A stretch of DNA of 64,000 nucleotides from Nocardioides ganghwensis (GTDB taxonomy: Bacteria > Actinomycetota > Actinomycetes > Propionibacteriales > Nocardioidaceae): contig NZ_JACXYX010000003.1 in assembly GCF_014779655.1 (NCBI RefSeq), positions 1-64,000 of the forward strand, read 5' to 3'. Both the position numbers and the translations under genes were made by a program. Positions 1-7,002 of the stretch are shown in pieces. The notes below the pieces were generated by a model, which was not told the origin of the DNA, did no database searches, and was given only the letters and a program-made list of their open reading frames with translations. Position 1 is the stretch's first letter; each line of letters begins with the position of its first letter.

Positions 1-198
1 GCAAACCGGAGGAGGGCCACACCGCGGTCGGCGGTGGGCAGCCCAAAAGAGAGCGAGCCCGCCGAGCACCTCAGTCGAGTCTGGCCAGACATCGACCTTG
101 GCGAGAGTCTCTAGTAGCCCAGAATGATGCACGCGAGCAGCCGTACTACTTCCTATGACATCCGCAGCGATCTGGGCTGGGCGCCCTTAGAGCCGCGG
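1..198. other. left-edge stretch without assignable gene
   Basis: No complete gene is visible. The forward frame beginning at base 1 is open to a TAG at 112-114, so about 37 residues of an upstream gene's C-terminus could lie here. The other two forward frames also stay open past base 120, so the frame cannot be chosen. The rest is the 3' flank of the KAP gene. Confidence 0.3.
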
Positions 199-2352
199 CT
201 ACGCCTGCGGCTCTACCGCGGGGCGCTCTTCCTGTGAAGCCGAGGTGGAGATATGTGCGGACATCCACTCCCGTCGCTGCTGAAGCGACCATATGGGTAG
301 TGGCGAGTCGTCATCGGTGCCGACGTACTCTGCCACCTGCTCTAGGTACTCCCCCGTGACCTGCTGAAGCGAGACATTCCCTAGGACGTACTGTTCGCGC
401 GAGGAGTCGAGCACGACGCAGCGCGATGCGACGGTCGCCAAATCGAGGATGCCCGAATCGATGCGGTTCTTGACCTCTCTAGAGAACGAATCGGACGCTG
501 CGGAATCAAGGATCACTGAAATCAGCATCTGCGTGGGCACGTCCAGATCAGCAGTGTCCCCAGTAGCGAGATGCTCCAGCATCACGGTCGCCGCTCTTTC
601 TCCCTCGGTGTCGAATAGCTTGTCGCGGAGGGATGCCGCCGCCTCGGACAACTTCCCGGCATTCTTCAGCTTCCAAAGGACTTCTATACGTCTCGCGTAG
701 CTTGTGCACGAATCAAACGCACTTTGAAGTTCTTCGTAAGAGGAGAGCTCCGCTTGTGCACGCACAAGCGTGGCTACCCAAGCGATCAGATACCTTCTTC
801 GCGAAACGAATTCGTGTGGGTTCTCTTGGATGGTGCCCAGCATGGATGCGGCGGCCTTGATTAGGTCAACTGACACTGGCGCATCGGTAGAGGACGGCTT
901 CGGTTCGATCTCCAACCCGCCGTACCGTCTGTTGATGCGTGTCATGACAAGCAGAGACTTGTCATCGTCTTCGGCGAGCACCAACGTTCTCAACGCTTCG
1001 GTATTACCCTCCGACGCCTTGGTCAACGCGCCGGTTAGTTCCCCATCCGGCACGTCGCCATCAGGAACCTCGAACACTATGTAGCGGTCGAAGTACGTGC
1101 TGTTCTCCATCCGGTTCGCGGCGTCGTTCGCGTTCTGCTCTACACCGTCGAATCGCACAGTGGCCGCGCCCGTCGTCCCTAGCCTTGAGAAGATCGCGGT
1201 CGCCAATCTGCTCGCATCTTCGCGTTCGGAGGTTTCCACGATGGAGAAGAACTCCTGCTTCCACGCGTCCTTCGCATCATCACCCTTCGCAAGCGCGGCC
1301 GCAAAAGTACGGGCCGTGCCCCCACCCGTGAGTTCGGTCCGCCATTTCTTGAGGGCCCGATGCATGTCAGGAAAATGCAGTCGCATGAACGTGATAAGTG
1401 CGAGGTCACAAGCATCAAACTCCCCTTGGTCGACCACGTCGAAGGCATGGCGCAGTTGGGCGAGGTAGCGACCCATCGCACGCGGGGTCGACAGGCGATC
1501 AATCATCACCTCAGACACGACCCCGTGGAAAACATCGGTATTGAGCGAGTCGACTGACCTCTCTCGTAGCGGCAGGGCGTTCAAACCTTCCATGAAGAGT
1601 CGTATGACCACAGACTCCAGCATGGGAGGCAACTGGATAGGATATTGAACGATCTTCTCCATGAATTGCCGTGCATGGGCGGTCGAGATCGCGTTCGTCA
1701 GTCGCGCGGCGGTTAGCGTCTCAGCGAGCGTTTTCTCGTCATACGCCAGGAGATAGTCAATCCCTGGGAGCCTCCCGATAAGACGCACGACCTTCAGCAG
1801 CGTAAGCAACTCGTCGGGAGAGAGTCGGTCGATGTCGTCCACGACCACCAAGATCTTGAGCTCGGCCTCCTCCAGCGACGCGGCGAGATCTTCAAACACG
1901 GTTTTCCAAGGCTTCGCCAGCTTGGCGCTCAGGCGGTCAACCGACTCGGCTAGTGGCTTCCCAACGACCGGCACAACTCCCAGAAGCGGGATGGCCACCT
2001 TCCCGTATGCGCCGAGCTTCTCATGGACCTGTTGATGGCCCTCGTTGTCCGGAGGTATCGCAGACGACAGCGCAGCAAAGAACTCCGAAAAGAGTTCTTC
2101 TTGAGTGGAGGTCGCCCATGGCGTGAAGTAGACGACGTGCCAGTTGGCGGCGAGTGCGTCGAGCGCGTCCTCGATCATCGACAGCACCGAAGACTTGCCG
2201 CTGCCCCACGGTCCTTCGAGACCATAGACAAGGCTCGAATCGATGGCGTGGCTGTCGTCGATGAGTCCGGCCTGTCTCGCAGCCCAGCCGGCGCGTCCGA
2301 ACTTGTCCTCGTCAGCTGAAGTGACCGCGTCGTCGTTCCATGGGGCAGACAC
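199..2352 (-). CDS. KAP-family P-loop NTPase
   Basis: A 717-aa protein with a Walker A motif (GPWGSGKSS, about residues 47-55) and a Walker B motif (LVVVDDIDR, about 168-176), the arrangement of KAP P-loop NTPases. A short hydrophobic patch (AIPLLGVVPVVG, about 121-132) lies between them, where many KAP proteins carry membrane segments. The C-terminal half, about 400 residues, is helical and unassigned. KAP proteins act at the membrane or in signalling, and some bacterial members occur in phage-defence or plasmid settings; the role here is unknown. The GTG at 2352 is chosen because GGGAGG sits 6 bases upstream; an in-frame TTG at 2430 would add 26 residues without a clear ribosome site. Codon use is less GC-biased than in the genes to the right. 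It is divergent from the membrane protein at 2730. Confidence 0.8.
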   Translation of the reverse strand: MSAPWNDDAVTSADEDKFGRAGWAARQAGLIDDSHAIDSSLVYGLEGPWGSGKSSVLSMIEDALDALAANWHVVYFTPWATSTQEELFSEFFAALSSAIPPDNEGHQQVHEKLGAYGKVAIPLLGVVPVVGKPLAESVDRLSAKLAKPWKTVFEDLAASLEEAELKILVVVDDIDRLSPDELLTLLKVVRLIGRLPGIDYLLAYDEKTLAETLTAARLTNAISTAHARQFMEKIVQYPIQLPPMLESVVIRLFMEGLNALPLRERSVDSLNTDVFHGVVSEVMIDRLSTPRAMGRYLAQLRHAFDVVDQGEFDACDLALITFMRLHFPDMHRALKKWRTELTGGGTARTFAAALAKGDDAKDAWKQEFFSIVETSEREDASRLATAIFSRLGTTGAATVRFDGVEQNANDAANRMENSTYFDRYIVFEVPDGDVPDGELTGALTKASEGNTEALRTLVLAEDDDKSLLVMTRINRRYGGLEIEPKPSSTDAPVSVDLIKAAASMLGTIQENPHEFVSRRRYLIAWVATLVRAQAELSSYEELQSAFDSCTSYARRIEVLWKLKNAGKLSEAAASLRDKLFDTEGERAATVMLEHLATGDTADLDVPTQMLISVILDSAASDSFSREVKNRIDSGILDLATVASRCVVLDSSREQYVLGNVSLQQVTGEYLEQVAEYVGTDDDSPLPIWSLQQRREWMSAHISTSASQEERPAVEPQA

Positions 2353-2729
2353 GAAAACCCTCCCGAGCGTAAGCGTGCCCGGCAGCTTCGGGCGTGACGA
2401 TGCTCGTATCGCACGAGCGGCTTGTGCCAAACGTAACCCTGTCGAGCCCGGCGGGCAGCAAGTAGCTTCGCTTCGAGTTGCGTCCGGCCTGACCCATTCC
2501 GCCGCGAACCGACCACACCCGTCAGGCGGGCGATGCGCATTGGGGATGCAGCGATCATGACGGACACCCGATGACCTGCCCGCTCTGGCAGTCGGCGCGA
2601 ACCCTGGAGCCGACGTTCGCTTGGGCGAGGTGTCGCGATCAAGTCACCCACTACCGAGCTTCCAGCCGGAAGGGTGTGCGCTACTCCTTGTACGCTCGCC
2701 TCATTGTCGGCGAGATCAAGGGACCGGGC
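2353..2729. other. divergent intergenic region
   Basis: 377 bases between the KAP gene and the forward membrane-protein gene. Both promoters should lie here. I see the GGGAGG site of the KAP gene and an AAGGGA about 7 bases before the ATG at 2730, but no convincing operator, RNA or small gene. Confidence 0.4.
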
Positions 2730-3749
2730 ATGGCTGAGTGGTTCCACGCGATGGAAGACTGGCTCCGCGGATGGAACGAACCCGGCACCTTGGGAGATGT
2801 GCTGCCATGGCTCGTGACCAGCATGGTTACCGTCCTGGCGACACTCGTTCTGAGCCTTCGTCGACGGCGGCAGGAACGGCGCGAACAAGCTCTACAAATT
2901 GCCGCTTGGGTTGACGAGTCACCCCAAGATGGCAGCGTCATCCGCGTGCGGAACTCGTCGAGGCAACGAATAGAGTCTGTCGCTGCTCTGGTTGCACGTA
3001 TGCCCGTGCGAGGTGAAGAACCGGTCGACTGGGACCACGATGCACAATTCTTCGCGTGCCTCACTATAGGGCCGGAAAGGACAGTGACGTTCCCACTCCG
3101 AGATTCGCTGACAGCCGTCGGACACTTTCGGGTGCGCCTGTACTTTTCGGATCACGCCGGGCGGCCATGGATTCTCTGGGAAAACGGAACACTAGGTCGA
3201 ACCAGACGCGCCGTTGCTGATTCCTTTTTCACCGGTACGAGCTCAGGTCGGACGGCCGAAATGATGGACCACAGCGGAACTGTAGGGCCTGACGGCAATC
3301 GCGTGGAGCTTGCCAATATTCCCGTACAGAGGCTGGACGTCGATGAAGAAGATGGAACAAACATCTCGCTCGTCCTGCTTCCTAAAGGCAAGTCGGCCGA
3401 ACCATCTGCGGTTGCAGAGCTGACTCGCGACGGGAAGCGTGTGGCGCGCGTGTACCTTGATGCCGAGGACCGAATCATGCGGCTCACCGTATGCAATTTG
3501 CCCGAGGACACTTGGAAATACTGCTACCCACAGTACTTGTTCGCGGAGCGGTACACGGTCTTGTTCGGAACCCCGGGACAGGATGTTGGCGAGTTGCTCG
3601 ATACCTTCGACGTTGGAGACGCGTGGGTACTTGGAGGGAAGCACACCCCTTGGAACGAAATGGCCCACCTTGCATATGACAGCGGGGGCCGGCTGCGCGC
3701 AATCATGTTCAACAGGCGCAGCCTAGTTCCGGGCTTCCTTACCGACTAG
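2730..3749 (+). CDS. single-TM protein of unknown function
   Basis: 339 aa. One hydrophobic helix (about residues 25-43, PWLVTSMVTVLATLVLSL) is followed at once by a basic cluster (RRRRQERR), which predicts a short outside N-terminus and a cytoplasmic body of about 290 residues. The body is mixed alpha/beta with no family I recognise; residues about 60-150 alternate like a beta-sandwich. The ATG at 2730 is preferred over a start at 2571 because AAGGGA precedes it and the extra 53 residues look non-coding. It is divergent from the KAP NTPase and shares its lower-GC composition, so a functional link is possible but not shown. Confidence 0.6.
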   Translation: MAEWFHAMEDWLRGWNEPGTLGDVLPWLVTSMVTVLATLVLSLRRRRQERREQALQIAAWVDESPQDGSVIRVRNSSRQRIESVAALVARMPVRGEEPVDWDHDAQFFACLTIGPERTVTFPLRDSLTAVGHFRVRLYFSDHAGRPWILWENGTLGRTRRAVADSFFTGTSSGRTAEMMDHSGTVGPDGNRVELANIPVQRLDVDEEDGTNISLVLLPKGKSAEPSAVAELTRDGKRVARVYLDAEDRIMRLTVCNLPEDTWKYCYPQYLFAERYTVLFGTPGQDVGELLDTFDVGDAWVLGGKHTPWNEMAHLAYDSGGRLRAIMFNRRSLVPGFLTD

Positions 3750-4136
3750 CCGAGCGCCATTGTTTCAGCGGACTCCGCAACCGGGGGGGGGGCAGTCCGT
3801 ACGCGACAAGCAGGCGCTCGGCCCGTGCCGGTCGGGTCAATGCGCCTACCGCTGTCGACACGTCCTAGGGGAGCGGGGATCGCGCCTGTGGCGAGCCTCC
3901 ACCAGGAAGCACCGGCAGGTGTGCGTCGATTCGCCGCGTGTCGGCGCATGCCGGGATATCGGGCGCATGCCGATGATCGACCTCATGCTCGGTCGGGCGT
4001 TCCAACGGGCGGCTGGTGACGAGAGACTGGTCCTGTGCGGCGACTTGGGCTGTACTTCAACAAGGCAACGCACCGCGCCGTGACTCGTTGGTGCCGTCGC
4101 AGTCGCTAATCAGTGGGATCTGAAGGGGGCTGGCAC
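3750..4136. other. gene-free stretch with G10 tract and short direct repeat
   Basis: 387 bases with no credible gene. It contains a run of ten G at 3783-3792 just after the preceding gene, and two direct copies of GGCGCATGCCG at 3943-3953 and 3962-3972 (19-base period) with an ATATC between them. The pair could be a regulator site for the gene at 4137. Nothing else stands out. Confidence 0.4.
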
Positions 4137-4655
4137 GTGGCAGCGGACTGGGTGGGGAATCTCGTAACAGGCGCGGTCGGCATCGCTGGCGTCGCAGGTA
4201 CGTACTGGACTGGACGAGCCAGCCGGGATGCGGCCGTTGCGCAAGCTCGCGAACAGCGCGAACATGCGCTCCAAGATCGCCTTTATGCCGAGAGGCGCGA
4301 GGCATACGTGGGCTATCTGGAAGCCGTCCAAGGGGCGCGCCACGCGCTGACGCAGATCCGAGGGTTGCCGACCAGTCCAGAGAACGGGACAGAAGCGAAC
4401 GAGTTGCGCGCAGCCGCATTGGCTGAGGTCAGCCTTAGACGGACACAGCTACGACTCGCGGGGCCACCGAGAGTTCGTGATTTCGCAAACCAATTGCACG
4501 GCCATCTCGCCGACGTGCTAGGAAAGGCAGCGCGAGGTGAAGAGAATGCCGTGAACACTCGGTTGATAGATGCGCTTCTCGCGGCAATGAAGGAAGACTT
4601 GGGGTTTGAACTCGCATCAGCCGACCGTCAGGTACTCGGCGACATTCGCGGGTAG
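4137..4655 (+). CDS. small membrane-anchored helical protein, unknown function
   Basis: 172 aa. An N-terminal hydrophobic helix (about residues 6-24, VGNLVTGAVGIAGVAGTYW) is followed by a charged helical region (about 27-60, rich in A, R, E and Q) that could form a coiled coil. The remainder is also helical and soluble. This layout is common in short actinobacterial and phage-related proteins of unknown role. The GTG at 4137 is chosen because GAAGGGGG lies 7 bases upstream; a GTG at 4113 is possible. It belongs to the lower-GC accessory stretch. Confidence 0.55.
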   Translation: MAADWVGNLVTGAVGIAGVAGTYWTGRASRDAAVAQAREQREHALQDRLYAERREAYVGYLEAVQGARHALTQIRGLPTSPENGTEANELRAAALAEVSLRRTQLRLAGPPRVRDFANQLHGHLADVLGKAARGEENAVNTRLIDALLAAMKEDLGFELASADRQVLGDIRG

Positions 4656-5032
4656 ACCAAGACGAGCCGCAGCAGCCCGGCCCCAGTTGCTCGCCGGTAG
4701 CACGCATCCCTGCGGGGTCCGGCGACTGAGAGTTTGTTGCTGCCGCATCACTCCGCCGCGTGCGCCCGATAGTCCCCTACTGGCGGTGCGGCTCGAGCGC
4801 ATCCGCGGCGCCTCCTTCACCAGGTCGCCAGCCCGATCTCGCCGGCCTGCTCGAGCCCGACCTGCCGGGTCTGTATTGCGACCAGTCGGGGTGGGAAGAG
4901 CGCAGCACAAACAATGCCCAACTACAGATTGAATTGATTCTCGCGGTGGCTCTTCGTGCACGCTTCCCCAAGTCGGTCATGACAGACGGCGAATTCAGTG
5001 TGAGACTTGAGGACTGTTCGAGGGAGTACGCC
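4656..5032. other. gene-free stretch
   Basis: 377 bases before the lipoprotein gene. Local AT-rich tracts (for example around 4925-4940, ATTGAATTGATT) could carry its promoter. No coding region, repeat or RNA could be supported. Confidence 0.35.
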
Positions 5033-6028
5033 ATGTCTCGCCAGTGCAGTCGTCGCGGGGTGACAGCGATGACCCGTCTTGTCGGTGTGGCGTCGGTCGC
5101 GCTCGTCCTCGCGGGGGCTGGTGCCTGCAGTGCTACGCCGACATCAGTCGACTCCTCGCCGTCTGGGGACGGCTCAACTTCAACGGCGTCAGCGTCTGAT
5201 CCCGACCTGACTCCGAGTCAACGTTCCCGGTCGGCTCCCGACGACCCGATCTCCGCCGCAGCCACGAAGGCTAAGCGGTCGCTCGCAGCACGGCCCACCA
5301 TCACCGTCACCCTCGGCCGGAGCCTGTCGGTCGCGGCTCCGGGTGTCCGCGCAGGGTGGGCGAATATGGAGGTCACCCGTGGCTGGGCCGTCGTCGCGCG
5401 CTTTGCCGGTGATTACGACTTCGACGCGTTCAGCGCCGACTACGAAAGCTTCCAAAGCGACCCCGGCGGGAAGGGGAAAGAGGCGCTGGAGCGCATCTTG
5501 GACCGGACGAAGTTCCTCGGGGGTGTCGCGCAGGGCAACTCTGGCAGCATCAAGCTCCCGCGCCCCGGGACGTACACGGTCATGGCTTTAAACACCTACA
5601 CCGGGATCAAGAGTGCCACCTTCCGGGCCGGGCGACGCTTGTTAGCAACCCGGGACCGGCCGTCGACCCGCGGCACTATCCATGCGCTAGACGGCCAAGA
5701 GTGGGGCGGCCCGGCCACATTGCCGCACGAAGGCCGTTTGCTGCTGACCAATCACGGTGGGGAGGTCCCGCACAACCTCATCCTCCAACGTGTCAAGGAG
5801 GGCACGACCGCCGCGGATTACCAGGAGTGGATGTACGCGAACGACCCCGGGCCGCACCCCAACCTGAACGGAAGCCTGGAGACCCAGATGCTGTCCCCGG
5901 GAACGAGGATGACGGTCGATTACCGACTCCCGCGCGGGCAGTATGCCGTGATGTGCTTCGAGACCGACCCGAGTTCGGGGATGTCGCACGTGTTCCAAGG
6001 CGAGCTCAGGATGATCCACCTGAAATAG
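5033..6028 (+). CDS. putative lipoprotein with cupredoxin-like C-terminus
   Basis: 331 aa. The signal peptide ends at a possible lipobox (LAGAGAC, Cys32), followed by a Ser/Thr/Pro-rich linker, which suggests a lipid-anchored extracellular protein. The last 100 residues resemble a cupredoxin: a strand with PHN (His247), then an AVMCFE strand (Cys308) and GMSH (Met317, His319), in the His-Cys-His/Met order used by type 1 copper sites. No family name could be given to the middle region. The ATG at 5033 follows CGAGGGAG by 7 bases; an upstream in-frame ATG at 4760 would add about 91 residues of non-secretory sequence. Copper binding is inferred from residue order only. It stands alone, with 338 empty bases downstream. 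Confidence 0.6.
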   Translation: MSRQCSRRGVTAMTRLVGVASVALVLAGAGACSATPTSVDSSPSGDGSTSTASASDPDLTPSQRSRSAPDDPISAAATKAKRSLAARPTITVTLGRSLSVAAPGVRAGWANMEVTRGWAVVARFAGDYDFDAFSADYESFQSDPGGKGKEALERILDRTKFLGGVAQGNSGSIKLPRPGTYTVMALNTYTGIKSATFRAGRRLLATRDRPSTRGTIHALDGQEWGGPATLPHEGRLLLTNHGGEVPHNLILQRVKEGTTAADYQEWMYANDPGPHPNLNGSLETQMLSPGTRMTVDYRLPRGQYAVMCFETDPSSGMSHVFQGELRMIHLK

Positions 6029-6366
6029 TTGGCAAGCACGCAGGCTCCTAGCCCCTATCGTTGTCTTTCCGCAGCCACGCTCTCGGGCAGCGACGGTGCA
6101 TGGAACTTCACACGTCAGGTCTTCCCTGTCTACCCAAGGGAGCAGCTGAAGCAGGGTTCATCGGCGCGACCATCTGCACTACCCCAAACGCGGTTTCGAC
6201 TTCCTACTGCGAGGTCGCGGCTTAGGTCTCTGCAAGTTGGGGTTGGATGCGCTCGCGACGCGAGGGATTGAAGTGTCGGAGCAGGCTCCCGGACAACGTG
6301 CGGCATTCCGCCGCGTAACGGCCCGTCCGGATCTGCAGAGAGCGGCCGTCGGCCATAATCCGAGCC
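6029..6366. other. gene-free stretch
   Basis: 338 bases between the lipoprotein and the NTF2-like gene. Short open frames exist but lack ribosome sites and coding bias. No repeat, terminator or RNA was found. Confidence 0.35.
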
Positions 6367-6723
6367 GTGAACGAAAACCGCGCGGACAGCGTGCGAGCCC
6401 TCTACCAGGCGTTCAACGACCGAGACCTGGACGCTGTTGTCTCAGCGATGGCCGTGGATGTCGACTGGCCGAACGGCTGGGAAGGTGGGCGGTTGCTCGG
6501 GCGCGAGGACGTTCGAGAGTACTGGGAACGGCAGTGGAGGGAGATTCGCCCGACCACCGTCGTGCGGGACATCGTTGAACGCTCCGATGGGACGGTGGAG
6601 GCGCGGGTCCGACTTGTCGTGCGTGACCCTGCTGGCAACGTTCTGGCGCGCTCCGACGTCACGCATGTTTACGAGTTCGTAGGTCTTCAAGTCCGGCGCA
6701 TGACGGTCGAGCAGGAGAGCTGA
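6367..6723 (+). CDS. SnoaL/NTF2-like protein
   Basis: 118 aa, the usual length for a single NTF2-fold domain. The start (SVRALYQAFNDRDLDAV) and the DVDWPNGWEGGRLLGREDVREYW segment match the SnoaL-like subgroup, in which a helical hairpin packs on a curved sheet that forms a pocket. Such proteins are small-molecule isomerases, hydrolases or binding proteins; the substrate cannot be read from sequence. The start is a GTG without a strong ribosome site. It is the last recognised gene of the lower-GC stretch. Confidence 0.75.
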   Translation: MNENRADSVRALYQAFNDRDLDAVVSAMAVDVDWPNGWEGGRLLGREDVREYWERQWREIRPTTVVRDIVERSDGTVEARVRLVVRDPAGNVLARSDVTHVYEFVGLQVRRMTVEQES

Positions 6724-6759
6724 AGCCAAGAAGCCTGTACCCCGACGTCCGGCAGGCCC

Positions 6760-6945
6760 CTACTGGGATGCCCCGGTGGCGCGTGACAGTCGGCGCCGAC
6801 TCACAGCTCCCCGGTCAAGCACTTCGGTGACCGTGTCGACCATCCGTCGCGCCTGGTCCTGTGAATCCGTGCGCCGCCACTGAGCCAACGCGTCGCCAAT
6901 CGCCTCGACTCGGAACGCTGACTCACGGGTGAGCCCGGACTCCAT
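6760..6945 (-). CDS. possible 61-aa helical protein
   Basis: A 61-codon frame from an ATG at 6945. The predicted peptide is charged and helical (for example DALAQWRRTDSQDQ) and about 70% of its third codon positions are G or C, like the accessory genes beside it. I see no ribosome-binding site and recognise no family, so it may be chance. Confidence 0.25.
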   Translation of the reverse strand: MESGLTRESAFRVEAIGDALAQWRRTDSQDQARRMVDTVTEVLDRGAVSRRRLSRATGASQ

Positions 6946-7002
6946 TGACGCTGAGGAACGGGCGATCCCACACTGAGAGGTCCCACTCCTCAGGAGGCCC
7001 GG

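Noticed and set aside
3783..3792. G10 tract as a phase-variation switch
   Set aside because: It lies after the stop of one gene and about 340 bases before the next start, so slippage would not change a reading frame.
3846..4073. Small reverse-strand frame in the gap at 3.9 kb
   Set aside because: No ribosome site and an Arg/Ser/Pro-rich product typical of shadow frames.
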